From contig NZ_BCQS01000015.1 in NCBI RefSeq assembly GCF_001552195.1, forward strand, positions 1 to 63,269: a stretch of 63,269 bases of DNA, written 5' to 3'. Positions 51,734-60,425 of the stretch are shown piece after piece (the stretch's first letter is position 1; each line of letters starts with the position of its first letter). This DNA comes from Actinomadura latina NBRC 106108 (lineage in GTDB: Bacteria; Actinomycetota; Actinomycetes; Streptosporangiales; Streptosporangiaceae). A program made the translations under genes and the position numbers. Under the pieces are notes generated by a model. The model did not search any database. It saw only the letters and a program-made list of their open reading frames with translations, and was not told the origin of the DNA.

Positions 51734-52986
51734 TGTCCACCCGCGCCCTGCGCCGCTCCGCCGGGGACGGTGACGGTGAGCAGGAATCCGCCGCCGGGTG
51801 CGGGGCCCGCCTGGACCGTGCCGTCGGCCGCCCCCACCCGTTCGGACAGCCCGCGCAGCCCGTGACCACCAGATCCTTCGACGGCTCCGTCATTACCGGC
51901 TCCGCCCACGCCGTCGTCCTTCACCTGGAGGACGGCCTCGTCCTCGTCTACGCGGACCGTGATGTCGCAGTGCGCGGCCCCGCTGTGCCGGATCACGTTG
52001 GTGACCCCCTCGCGGACCGCCCAGCCGAGCAGCGCGTCCGTTCCGGCCGGTGGCGGCGGGCCCGTGCGGCGGATCGCGGCGTCCACCCCCGCGTCCGCCA
52101 GCGCCAGCCGCGCGGCGTCCAGCTCGGCGGCCAGGCCGCGGCCCCGGTACCCGCTGACGGCCTGCCGCACCTCGTTCAGGGCCCGCCGCCCCACGGTCTC
52201 GATGTCGGCGGCCTGCCGCGCGGCCACCGCCGGGTCGCGCTCGGCGATCAGCCGGACGGCCTGCGCCTTCACCACCATCAGCGACAGCGTGTGGCCGAGC
52301 AGGTCGTGCAGGTCGCGGGAGAAGCGCAGCCGCTCGCGCGCCACGGCCGCCTCGGCGAGCTCCTCCCGCGCGTCCCGGAGCAGGCCGATGACGGTGAACA
52401 GCCGCAGGATGACCGCGGTCACCACGCCCGCCGTCGCGGTGCCGTACCAGTTCGCGGCGAGGGCGCCGCCGTCCTCCCCGCCCGCCCAGCCCACCAGGAC
52501 GCTCAGCGTCGACACGCCGCCGATGCCGAGGAGCATCGGCAGCTCCGGGCCGCTCCCGCGCCGCGGCAGGTGCCCGACGAGGACGCCGGCCGAGAGCCCG
52601 AGAAGCGGGAACATCGTGTACCACCGGCCCTGGAAGCCCAGGGACGCGGCGGACGCGACGCCCGCCTGGGCGACCAGCAGCGCGGTCGGGACCCGCAGCG
52701 GGAACCGTCCGTCGAACGAGGTGCGGATGACGCCGAGGTGGAGGAACGCGAACACCAGCAGGGCCGTGACGGCGAGCCACACGGGATGGGTGCGGCCCTG
52801 CGCCAGATCCCAGAGCGGCCACACCAGGACGATGAGCCAGAACACGAAGGCGTGGCCGCCGGGCCCGTCGCGGTCCACACTCTCCAGGTCGAGGTCGGGA
52901 ACACGCCGCTGCGGAGTGCCCTTCCAGGGGATCAACCGCCGTTCTCCGCGTCCACGAAGCCACGGTATGCCCACGCCGCCGTTCAC
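51730..52986 (-). CDS. sensor histidine kinase, DesK type (HisKA_3)
   Basis: A 418-residue membrane kinase. Several membrane segments occur at about residues 40-190 (HAFVFWLIVLVWPLWDL; PVWLAVTALLVFAFLHLGVI; LLVAQAGVASAASLGF; LLGLSAGVLVGHL). The HisKA_3 domain carries the phospho-His in RFSRDLHDLLGHTLSLMVVK (about residue 222), and the HATPase_c part has NVIRHSGA, DDGVGG and GGHGLRGLSERV. The GTG start overlaps the permease stop (GTGA), indicating translational coupling. It likely senses membrane state or a substrate of the adjacent exporter. Confidence 0.92.
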   Translation of the reverse strand: MNGGVGIPWLRGRGERRLIPWKGTPQRRVPDLDLESVDRDGPGGHAFVFWLIVLVWPLWDLAQGRTHPVWLAVTALLVFAFLHLGVIRTSFDGRFPLRVPTALLVAQAGVASAASLGFQGRWYTMFPLLGLSAGVLVGHLPRRGSGPELPMLLGIGGVSTLSVLVGWAGGEDGGALAANWYGTATAGVVTAVILRLFTVIGLLRDAREELAEAAVARERLRFSRDLHDLLGHTLSLMVVKAQAVRLIAERDPAVAARQAADIETVGRRALNEVRQAVSGYRGRGLAAELDAARLALADAGVDAAIRRTGPPPPAGTDALLGWAVREGVTNVIRHSGAAHCDITVRVDEDEAVLQVKDDGVGGAGNDGAVEGSGGHGLRGLSERVGAADGTVQAGPAPGGGFLLTVTVPGGAAQGAGGQ

Positions 52987-53711
52987 AGCGTGCGGGCGGA
53001 GCGCCGGTAGCCGTAGGCGGCGAAGGCCACGAAGGCGGCGGCCCACGCCGCCAGGAGCACGACGCCGGTCAGCGTCGGGGCGTGGCCGTCCGTGGCACGC
53101 CAGGACAGCTCCCCGTAGCGGTTGATCGGCGTCGCCGCCGCGATGTGCCGGAGCCACCCGGGGAACCTCGCGATCGGCACCCACAGGCCGCCCAGCAGGG
53201 ACAGGCCCATGTAGCAGGTCAGCGCCGCCATCTGCGCCTGCTGCGCGGTGAGCAGGTACCCGAGGCCGATCCCGAGGACCGCCATGGGCGCGATGCCCGC
53301 CCAGAGCAGCACGACCACGGCCGCCCACTGGGCGGCGCCGAGCGACACCCCGTTCACCAGGGCGCCCGCCAGGCAGATCGAGAGGATCGGCGGGAGGGTG
53401 ACGGCCATCGCGCACAGCGTCCGGCCCACGACGACCTCGGACGGACGCAGGGGCAGCAGCCGGAGCTGCCGTATCCAGCCGAGCGGCTTGTCCTCGGCGA
53501 TGGACACGCCGTTGTTCAGCACGGCCCCGACTGCGCCGAACCCCGCCATGCCCACCATCGCGTAGACGGCTCCCGCCTGCCCGGACCGACCGGTCAGATC
53601 GAGGTTGGTGAACACCAGGTACATCGTGAGCGGCGATATCAGGCTCATCACGAGATAACCGGGGTCGCGCAGCAGCCGCACCATTTCCAGCCGGATGTAA
53701 TGCAGGATCAT
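52983..53711 (-). CDS. ABC-2 type transporter permease
   Basis: A 242-residue integral membrane protein with about six membrane segments (YLVMSLISPLTMYLVF; AVYAMVGMAGFGAVGAVL; AMAVTLPPILSICLAGALV; AAVVVLLWAGIAPMAVLGIGLGYLL; LTCYMGLSLLGGLWVPI; TGVVLLAAWAAAFVAFAAYGY) and the FPGWLRHIAAATPINRYGEL motif of ABC-2 permeases. It pairs with the ATPase gene, with which it shares an ATGA overlap. The likely role is export of a drug, peptide or lipid. Confidence 0.93.
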   Translation of the reverse strand: MILHYIRLEMVRLLRDPGYLVMSLISPLTMYLVFTNLDLTGRSGQAGAVYAMVGMAGFGAVGAVLNNGVSIAEDKPLGWIRQLRLLPLRPSEVVVGRTLCAMAVTLPPILSICLAGALVNGVSLGAAQWAAVVVLLWAGIAPMAVLGIGLGYLLTAQQAQMAALTCYMGLSLLGGLWVPIARFPGWLRHIAAATPINRYGELSWRATDGHAPTLTGVVLLAAWAAAFVAFAAYGYRRSARTL

Positions 53712-54631
53712 CGCACTGCCTCCTTCCGTTCGGTCAGGGCGAGGAACGCCTCCTCCAGGCCCGCCCCCGTCACTTCCAAGTTGCGGACCATGCCGGCCCG
53801 GGCCAGTGCCAGGACCGTCGCGTCCGAGTCGGTGGTGTGCAGCCGGACACGGTGCCCGCGCACCTCGCTGCCGACCACGCCCGGCAGGCCGTCCAGCGCC
53901 GCCACCGACCCGTCCAGGTCGAAGCCGACGGTGCGGCCGGGGACCCGCCGCTTGATGTCCTCGCTGGTCCCGTCGGCGATGACCCGGCCCCGGTCGAACA
54001 CGATGATCCGGTCCGCGTAGTCGTCGGCCTCCTCCAGGTAGTGGGTGGAGAACAGGATCGTCCGCCCATGCTCGGCATAGGAGCGGACGCTCGCCCACAG
54101 CTCGCGCCTTGCCTCGATGTCCAGTCCGGTGGTGGGCTCGTCCAGGACGAGGAGGTCGGGCGCGCCCGCCACAGCGATCGCGAACCTGACGCGCTGCGCC
54201 TGCCCGCCCGACAGCTGGTCGGCCCGCCGCCCGGCCAGGTCCGTGACGCGCGCGGTCTCCATCAGCTCGGCGAGCGACGGGACGTCCCGGCCGCCGGACT
54301 TCGCCGCGTACGCGCGGCGGACGAAGCCGAGCAGCTCCCGGACGGTCACCCCGCCGATCAGCCGCCCCGTCTGCGGCATCGCGCCGACGCGGCCGTCCCG
54401 CACGGCCCGCTGCGGTGCCGTGCCCAGCACCCGCACCGTCCCCGCGTCGGGCGGGACCAGGCCGAGCAGCATCGCGATCGTCGTGGACTTGCCCGCCCCG
54501 TTCGGGCCGAGCAGCGCCACGGACGTCCCCCGGCCGATGCCCAGGTCGAGGCCGTCCACGGCCCGCACCGTCCCGTAACTCTTGGCCGCACCCGTGAAGA
54601 GCACGGCCGTTTCCGCAGTTCTGACTTCCAT
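53708..54631 (-). CDS. ABC-2 type transporter ATP-binding protein
   Basis: A 307-residue ATPase with Walker A LLGPNGAGKSTT (about residue 41), signature LSGGQAQRVRFA, Walker B LLVLDEPTTGLD and the switch His in LFSTHYLEEADDYADRI. The extended C-terminus (about 225-305) is the usual DrrA/CcmA-like tail. It is the first gene of a four-gene operon (ATPase, permease, kinase, regulator) in which each junction overlaps by 4 nt. Confidence 0.95.
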   Translation of the reverse strand: MEVRTAETAVLFTGAAKSYGTVRAVDGLDLGIGRGTSVALLGPNGAGKSTTIAMLLGLVPPDAGTVRVLGTAPQRAVRDGRVGAMPQTGRLIGGVTVRELLGFVRRAYAAKSGGRDVPSLAELMETARVTDLAGRRADQLSGGQAQRVRFAIAVAGAPDLLVLDEPTTGLDIEARRELWASVRSYAEHGRTILFSTHYLEEADDYADRIIVFDRGRVIADGTSEDIKRRVPGRTVGFDLDGSVAALDGLPGVVGSEVRGHRVRLHTTDSDATVLALARAGMVRNLEVTGAGLEEAFLALTERKEAVR

Positions 54632-54815
54632 GACTCGGACGTTACGGATTCGGCCGGTCCCGGCAGCAGATTCGAACCTCCACTTCTGGACAGTACAAAT
54701 GTCCTGGTCTCGGGATCAGGGCGCGGCCGGCCCCGCCCCAGGCAGGGTGGGCGGGCGCCAAGGAACCGGGCGCGGGGAGTCCCGTTCCGGGCGGTCCTGC
54801 GCTTTACTCGCCTTG

Positions 54816-57368
54816 ATGGCTTTGTTCGACAGGTCCCGTTCCCGCCCGGCTAAGGACGCCGCGGCGCGGGATCTTTTCGAGCGCCTGCGGGTGCGCTACT
54901 TCCACATCACGCCGGGGCTGAGGTTCTTGGCCGGGCTGGTGCTGATCGCGCTCGCCCTCGCCGCGGCGGTCGTCCTCGATGGGCCGATCGCGGGTGCGGC
55001 GGTGGGCACGGTCGTCGTGCTGGTCGTGGTCCACCTGACGCTGCGCTCGCCCACGAGCATGGCGGTCGTCGCGGTCATCGCGTCCTGGCTCGCGCTGTCG
55101 GTGCCCCTGGGCAGGCTCTACCCGGACGGCGGCGACCTGTCGTACCTGAGTCCGACGGTGCTCCTGGCCGTGCTCGCACTGCCCGTGGCGGTGGCCGCCT
55201 TCCGCCTGCGCGGGTACGCGCCGTGGAGCACCACCCTGCTCGCCCTGGCCTCCGCGGGGGTGGCGACGGCGGCGACCGCCCGGCTGCTGCCGGAGGCGAA
55301 CGCGGCGCCCGGCTGGGCGGCGGCCCTGGCCGTCCTCGCCTACCGCTGGGACCGGGCGCGCCGCACGGTGCCCGCCGAGGCGTACGAGACCGGCTGGGTG
55401 CAGGAACAGGCGAGCCCGAAGGGGGACGCGATGCCGCCGGGCCCGCGCAAGAACCCGCCCGGTCTCGATAAGCCGGACAGGAAGCCGACCAGGCCCGACC
55501 GGCGCGGACCGGGCGACGAGCCCGCCGCCGCGGCGGCCCAGCCGGCCCACGAGCAGCGCGCCGCCGCGCAGGCGGCCGAGTCCGCACCGGCCCCGGACCG
55601 CCAGGCTCCCCCCGAGCGCCGGACCGCCGCGGCACCCGACATCTCCGTCGCCGACGCGCTCGCCGAACTGGAGCACATGATCGGGCTGGAGCCGGTCAAG
55701 CGGCAGGTCCGCTCGATCGCCGCGTCCATCGAGGCCGCGCACCTGCGCGCCGCCGCCGGCGTGCCCACCGAGAAGCCCATGCGGCACTTCGTCTTCGTCG
55801 GCCCCTCGGGGACGGGCAAGACCACCGTCGCGCGCGTCCTCGCCAAGATCTTCTACGCGTTCGGGCTGCTGCCGGAGCCGGCCTTGGTCGAGGCCCACCG
55901 CGCGGACCTCGTCGGTGAGTTCCTCGGCGCCACGGCCCTCAAGACCAACCGGCTCGTCGACTCCGCCTTGGGCGGCGTCCTCTTCATCGACGAAGCGTAC
56001 GCCCTGGTCAACTCCGCCGAGGGGCAGCCCGACCGCTTCGGCGACGAGGCCGTCCAGACGCTGCTCAAGCGCGCCGAGGACGACCGCGACAACCTGGTCG
56101 TCATCCTCGCCGGCTACGACGTCCAGATGGCCGAGTTCCTCGACTCCAACCCCGGGCTGGCCTCGCGGTTCGGCACGCGCGTGCACTTCCCGTCGTACCG
56201 GCCGTCCGAGCTGCTGCAGATCGCCGACTACCACACGGGGCTCCGCGAGGACCGCCTCGACCCGGAGGCCCGGCGGCGGCTCGCCGCGCGCTTCGAGGAG
56301 GTCGAGCGGCGCGGCATCATCGACGAACTGGGGAACGGACGGTTCGTCCGGACCCTGACCGAGGCGGCGGCGCGCGCGCGGGACGTCCGTGTCGTCGACG
56401 CGGCGTCAGGCACGCCGGGCACGCCCAGCGCCGACGACCTCGTCACCCTCCGCGCGGAGGACGTGGAGGCCGCGTTCGCCGAGGTCACCGAGCGGTACCG
56501 CGGCTACGCCGAGACGCCGACGCTGGACGAGGCGCTCGGCTCGCTCGACGCGATGATCGGGCTGGATCCGGTGAAGCGGCAGGTCAGGGAGATCGCCGCG
56601 CAGCTCCAGGTGGCCCGGATGCGGCAGGAGCAGGGCCTCGTCACCCGCCCGCCGACACGCCACTTCGTCTTCACCGGGCCGCCCGGGACGGGCAAGACCA
56701 CCGTCGCGCGCGTACTCGGCCGCATCTTCGCCGCGGCGGGGCTCCTCGCCCGTCCCGAGGTGGTCGAGGCACAGCGCGCCGACCTCGTCGGTGAGCACCT
56801 CGGGGCGACGGCCCTGAAGACGAACAAGGTCGTCGATTCGGCGCTCGGCGGCGTCCTGTTCGTGGACGAGGCGTACGCGCTGAGCAACCAGGGCTACTCC
56901 GGCGGCGACGCGTTCGGCGCGGAGGCGGTGCAGACGCTGCTCAAGCGAGCGGAGGACGACCGTGACCGGCTCGTGGTCGTCCTCGCCGGCTATGACGCCG
57001 ACATGGACCGGTTCCTCGCGTCCAACCCGGGGCTCGCCTCCCGGTTCGACGTGCGCGTCGGCTTCCCGTCCTACGGCCCGGACGAACTGCTCCGCATCGC
57101 CCAGCTCGTCGCCGAGCACGGCGGCGACCGCTGGGAGGACGACGCCCTGGACGACCTCGCCCTCGTCTTCCAGCGCGTCTGCGGGACGGGCCGGATCGAC
57201 GAGTTCGGCAACGGCCGCTTCGCCCGCTCCATGTATGAGAAGGCGTGCGCGTGCCGTGCGCTGCGGGCGGCCGAGCTCGGCGACCGGGCCACCGCCGACG
57301 ACCTCACGCTCCTCACCACCGCCGACGTGCGCAACGCGTTCGCCGATCTCGCCCACCGCCTGGCGTAG
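54816..57368 (+). CDS. membrane-anchored tandem AAA+ (CbxX/CfxQ) ATPase
   Basis: An 850-residue protein. The N-terminal part (about 25-185) has five or six hydrophobic segments, then a Pro/Ala-rich linker (about 195-270) and two CbxX/CfxQ-type AAA+ domains. Domain 1 (about 275-560): Walker A GPSGTGKTTVARVL, Walker B GGVLFIDEAYAL. Domain 2 (about 570-850): GPPGTGKTTVARVL, GGVLFVDEAYAL. Both keep the sensor (VVILAGYD / VVVLAGYD) and SNPGLASRF. Soluble relatives include Rubisco activase CbbX and the ESX chaperone EccA; here the hexamer would sit at the membrane. The client is unknown. No Shine-Dalgarno; TACTCG ends 5 nt before the ATG. Confidence 0.88.
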   Translation: MALFDRSRSRPAKDAAARDLFERLRVRYFHITPGLRFLAGLVLIALALAAAVVLDGPIAGAAVGTVVVLVVVHLTLRSPTSMAVVAVIASWLALSVPLGRLYPDGGDLSYLSPTVLLAVLALPVAVAAFRLRGYAPWSTTLLALASAGVATAATARLLPEANAAPGWAAALAVLAYRWDRARRTVPAEAYETGWVQEQASPKGDAMPPGPRKNPPGLDKPDRKPTRPDRRGPGDEPAAAAAQPAHEQRAAAQAAESAPAPDRQAPPERRTAAAPDISVADALAELEHMIGLEPVKRQVRSIAASIEAAHLRAAAGVPTEKPMRHFVFVGPSGTGKTTVARVLAKIFYAFGLLPEPALVEAHRADLVGEFLGATALKTNRLVDSALGGVLFIDEAYALVNSAEGQPDRFGDEAVQTLLKRAEDDRDNLVVILAGYDVQMAEFLDSNPGLASRFGTRVHFPSYRPSELLQIADYHTGLREDRLDPEARRRLAARFEEVERRGIIDELGNGRFVRTLTEAAARARDVRVVDAASGTPGTPSADDLVTLRAEDVEAAFAEVTERYRGYAETPTLDEALGSLDAMIGLDPVKRQVREIAAQLQVARMRQEQGLVTRPPTRHFVFTGPPGTGKTTVARVLGRIFAAAGLLARPEVVEAQRADLVGEHLGATALKTNKVVDSALGGVLFVDEAYALSNQGYSGGDAFGAEAVQTLLKRAEDDRDRLVVVLAGYDADMDRFLASNPGLASRFDVRVGFPSYGPDELLRIAQLVAEHGGDRWEDDALDDLALVFQRVCGTGRIDEFGNGRFARSMYEKACACRALRAAELGDRATADDLTLLTTADVRNAFADLAHRLA

Positions 57369-57451
57369 CGGGCGCCGTCCTCCCGTGGGCTTGCGCGGTA
57401 AGGCGAGGCCCGTTCGACGCGGCGCCGGATCGGTCGTCTAGGGTGCCGTCC

Positions 57452-58147
57452 GTGGACGAGCGGGATGAGCCGGTCGAGTACCGGCAGACGCGGTACAAGG
57501 CGCCGAACGGCGCGACCGAGCTTCTTCTCATCAGGCACGGCGCCTCGGCCCCGGCCCGCGCCGACCGGCCGTTCCCGCTCGTGGACGGCCAGGCCGACCC
57601 CGAGCTCGCCCCCGAGGGACGGGAGCAGGCCGACCGGGTCGCCGACCGCCTCGCGGACGAGAGGCTCGACGCCATCTACGTCACGCCGCTGCGCCGCACC
57701 GCGGAGACGGCGGCGCCCCTGGCCCGCCGCCTGGGCCTGGAGCCGCGCGTCGAGGCGGGCATGCGCGAGGTCCACCTGGGGGAGTGGGAGGGCGGGCTGT
57801 TCCGCAAGAAGGTCGCCGAGAACGACCCGGTGGCGCAGCGGATGTGGGCCGAGGAGCGCTGGGACGTCATCCCGGGCGCGGAGCCCATCGCCGAGTTCGC
57901 GGCGCGCGTCGAGGAGAGCCTCACCCGGCTCGCGGCGGCGCACGCGGGCGGCCGCATCGCGGTGTTCACCCACGGCGGGGTGATCGCGCAGGCGCTCGCC
58001 GCCACGACCGGCGCCAGGCCCTTCGCGTTCCTCGCCCCCGACAACGCGTCGATCTCCCTGCTGGTGCGCATCGGCGAGCTGTCGTCGATCCGCGGCTTCA
58101 ACGACGTGTCCCACCTGGACTGGTCGGTTCCGGCGCCGCTGACCTAG
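57452..58147 (+). CDS. histidine phosphatase family protein
   Basis: A 231-residue phosphoglycerate mutase-like phosphatase: LLLIRHGASAPA with the catalytic RHG (about residue 27), AIYVTPLRRTAETAAPLA, VHLGEWEGG and the second His in IAVFTHGGVIAQAL. The substrate could be a sugar phosphate, nucleotide or phosphoprotein. The GTG at 57452 is preferred because TAGGGT ends 7 nt before it (leaderless pattern); another GTG lies 9 nt upstream. Its end overlaps the convergent pxpC gene by 4 nt. Confidence 0.9.
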   Translation: MDERDEPVEYRQTRYKAPNGATELLLIRHGASAPARADRPFPLVDGQADPELAPEGREQADRVADRLADERLDAIYVTPLRRTAETAAPLARRLGLEPRVEAGMREVHLGEWEGGLFRKKVAENDPVAQRMWAEERWDVIPGAEPIAEFAARVEESLTRLAAAHAGGRIAVFTHGGVIAQALAATTGARPFAFLAPDNASISLLVRIGELSSIRGFNDVSHLDWSVPAPLT

Positions 58148-58995
58148 AGGCGGAAACGGAGCTTCTGGCCCGGCCGCAGCTGCGCCGCGTCGGCGACGGC
58201 GGCCGAGCCGATCACGGCGATGACGGGATAGCCGCCCGTCGTCGGATGGTCGGCCAGGAAGATGATGGGCAGCCCGCTGGGCGGCACCTGGACCGCCCCC
58301 GTGACCATCCCTTCGCTGCCCAGTTCGCCTTCGCGCGCGCGGGCGAGGGGCGGTCCGTCCAACCGGACTCCCACGCGGTTGCTGTCGGCCGACACCTCGT
58401 AGAGCGCGGACGTGAGCGTGGCCAGCGCGTCGTCCGCGAACCAGTCGTTACGCGGACCCGGCCTGACCTGCAGCACGGGAGTCTCCGGAAGGGGAGGCAC
58501 GGGGGCGACGTCCACGGCGATACCGGTAAGGCCCTTGCAAGAACCGATCGGGAGGCGGTCACCCTGCGCCAGCGGAGCCGGGCCAAGGCCGGACAGGAGA
58601 TCGGTCGACCGGCTCCCGAGAACCTCATCGACCACGACACCGCCCCGCACCGCGAGGTAACTGCGCAGCCCGGACGAAGGCGTACCGACCTCCACCACGG
58701 CACCGTCCGCCACGAAGCATGGCGCGTTCGTCCCGTGCGCGCGGCCGTCGACCCGCACGGTCACCGGCGCGCCCGTGACCGCGACCCAGGCGTGCCCGTG
58801 AAAACGCAGCGCCGCGCCGCCGAAGGTGAGTTCCACGCCCGCCGCGCCCTCGGGATTGCCGACGAGCCGGTTCGCCAGCCTCAACGCGCGCTCGTCGGCG
58901 GCGCCGGAGCGCGGGACGCCGAGATGCGCGCGGCCGGGCCGGCCGAGGTCCTGCACGGTCGCCAGCGGGCCGGGCCGCACGACCTCGATCAACAC
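58144..58995 (-). CDS. pxpC: 5-oxoprolinase subunit C (biotin-dependent carboxyltransferase family)
   Basis: A 283-residue protein with the KipA/AHS2 family pattern: RPGPLATVQDLGRPGRAHLGVPRSGAADERALRLANRLVGN (in parts), VELTFGG, FLADHPTTGGYPVIAVI and AQLRPGQKLRF. With PxpB and PxpA it forms the prokaryotic ATP-dependent 5-oxoprolinase that opens 5-oxoproline to glutamate. The start is GTG at 58995, inside a 17-bp tandem repeat that separates it from pxpB. It is the last gene of the pxpA-pxpB-pxpC operon. Confidence 0.9.
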   Translation of the reverse strand: MLIEVVRPGPLATVQDLGRPGRAHLGVPRSGAADERALRLANRLVGNPEGAAGVELTFGGAALRFHGHAWVAVTGAPVTVRVDGRAHGTNAPCFVADGAVVEVGTPSSGLRSYLAVRGGVVVDEVLGSRSTDLLSGLGPAPLAQGDRLPIGSCKGLTGIAVDVAPVPPLPETPVLQVRPGPRNDWFADDALATLTSALYEVSADSNRVGVRLDGPPLARAREGELGSEGMVTGAVQVPPSGLPIIFLADHPTTGGYPVIAVIGSAAVADAAQLRPGQKLRFRL

Positions 58996-59045
58996 GGCGC
59001 CTCGATCAACACGGCCCCTCGATCAACACGGCGCCCCGATCAACG
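58983..59045. repeat. 17-bp tandem repeat across the pxpB/pxpC junction
   Basis: CCTCGATCAACACGGCG occurs at 58983-58999, 59000-59016 (one change) and 59017-59033, with a partial fourth unit (59034-59045). On the minus strand each unit reads CGCCGTGTTGATCGAGG and so carries both a GTG/TTG start and a TGA stop; the outermost units hold the pxpB stop and the pxpC start. Confidence 0.93.
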
Positions 59046-59654
59046 ACGCTCCTCGGGGACGAAGCGGACCCGCGTGCCCGGCCGGAGCAGCGACGGCGGA
59101 TCGCGCGTGACGTCCCACAGCCGCAGCCGGCTGCTCCCGAGCAGCCGCCATCCGCCCGGCGACCGGGACGGGTAGACGGCCGCGTACGGCCCGGCGATCG
59201 CCACCGACCCGGCCGGGACGGCCGTGCGGGGCGACTCGCGGCGCGCCACGTGCAGCGCCGGGTCCAGGCCCGTCAGGTAGCCGAAACCGGGGGAGAAGCC
59301 GACGTAGGCGACCGTGTACAGGCCCCCGGAATGCCGGCGGACGACCTCCTCGCGCGACAGCCCCGTCAGATCGGCGACCTCGTCGAGGTCCTCGCCGTCG
59401 TAGACGACCGGGATCTCCACCGGCTCCGCGCCGCCCTCCGCGTCCGCCGGCAGCGGCAGCCGGGGCAGGCGCGCGGCAAGGCGGTCGAGGTCGGCCGACG
59501 GGTCGGCGACCACGAGGACGGTCTGCTCGCCCGGCACGACGTCCACGACGCCTGGCAGCGGGTCGTCGCGGAGGGCGGCGTTGAGCCGGTGAGCGGTGGC
59601 GAGGTCGCCCGTCTCCACGAGCAGGGCAGTGTCGCCCGCCCGCAGCACTCTCAC
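59040..59654 (-). CDS. pxpB: 5-oxoprolinase subunit B
   Basis: A 204-residue KipI/AHS1-family protein: RAGDTALLVE, GVVDVVPGEQTVLV, IPVVYDGEDLDEVADLTGLS, and the strongly conserved VGFSPGFGYLTGLDP, PRTAVPAGSVAIAG and SPGGWRLLG. It is the partner of PxpC in ATP-dependent 5-oxoproline cleavage. Its start overlaps the pxpA stop by 4 nt, and its stop lies inside the tandem repeat before pxpC. Confidence 0.93.
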   Translation of the reverse strand: MRVLRAGDTALLVETGDLATAHRLNAALRDDPLPGVVDVVPGEQTVLVVADPSADLDRLAARLPRLPLPADAEGGAEPVEIPVVYDGEDLDEVADLTGLSREEVVRRHSGGLYTVAYVGFSPGFGYLTGLDPALHVARRESPRTAVPAGSVAIAGPYAAVYPSRSPGGWRLLGSSRLRLWDVTRDPPSLLRPGTRVRFVPEERR

Positions 59655-60403
59655 GTGAACGGCTCCAGCGCGACACCCGCGTCGGACAGCGCCGAACGGA
59701 CCGACCGGGCCAGCGCCACCGCGCCCGGTGTGTCACCGTGCACGCAGATGGAACGCGCCTTGAGCGTGACTTCACTGCCGTCCACCGCGACGACGGTTCC
59801 GTCTACGGCCATCCTGACCGCGCGCTGGACGACGGCCTCCTGGTCGTCAACGACAGACCCCGGCTCACGGCGGGACACGAGCCCGCCCGCCGGCGTGTAG
59901 GCGCGGTCGGCGAAACACTCCGCGACGACGGTGAGCCCATCGGCGACGTCATGCACCGCAGAGCCCGGCAGGGTCAGCAGCGGCAGAGACGAGTCGTACA
60001 CCCGTACCGCCTCGGCCACCGCACTGGCCTGGACGGGGTCGCGGCTCACGCGGTTGTAGAGCGCGCCATGCGGCTTGACGTAGGCGACACGTCCGCCCTC
60101 CGCGCGCGCGATGCCGTCCAGGGCCGCGAGCTGGTAGAGGACCTCGGCGGTCAGCTCGGGCGCGGCCACGTCGATCTCACGGCGTCCGAAACCGGCCAGA
60201 TCCCGGTACGACACCTGCGCGCCGATGGCCACGCCGCGCTCGACGGCCGCCGCGCACACCCGCCGCATGATCAGCGGGTCGCCCGCGTGGAACCCGCACG
60301 CCACGTTCGCGCTCGTGATCACGTCGAGCAGCGCCAGGTCGTCGCCCAGCTCCCAGATGCCGAACCCCTCGCCGAGGTCGGCGTTGACATCGATGACCGT
60401 CAT
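59651..60403 (-). CDS. pxpA: 5-oxoprolinase subunit A (LamB/YcsF family)
   Basis: A 250-residue protein with the LamB/YcsF signatures: DVNADLGEGFGIWELGDD, ITSANVACGFHAGDP, AIGAQVSYRDLAGFGRR, YVKPHGALYN, VVAECFADRAYTPAGGLVSR and ICVHGDTPGAVALA. It is the third subunit of 5-oxoprolinase and the first gene of the operon. It starts 23 nt after the stop of the 122-residue protein gene, so it could also be read from the upstream TY-Chap/SseB cluster. Confidence 0.94.
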   Translation of the reverse strand: MTVIDVNADLGEGFGIWELGDDLALLDVITSANVACGFHAGDPLIMRRVCAAAVERGVAIGAQVSYRDLAGFGRREIDVAAPELTAEVLYQLAALDGIARAEGGRVAYVKPHGALYNRVSRDPVQASAVAEAVRVYDSSLPLLTLPGSAVHDVADGLTVVAECFADRAYTPAGGLVSRREPGSVVDDQEAVVQRAVRMAVDGTVVAVDGSEVTLKARSICVHGDTPGAVALARSVRSALSDAGVALEPFT

Positions 60404-60425
60404 GCCGGCACCCCCGTTCCCCGTG

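Noticed and set aside
54660..54690. ATTCGAACCTCC, which on the minus strand looks like a tRNA T-arm (GGTTCGAAT)
   Set aside because: No acceptor stem, anticodon arm or D-arm could be placed around it on either strand. No tRNA gene was found in the window.
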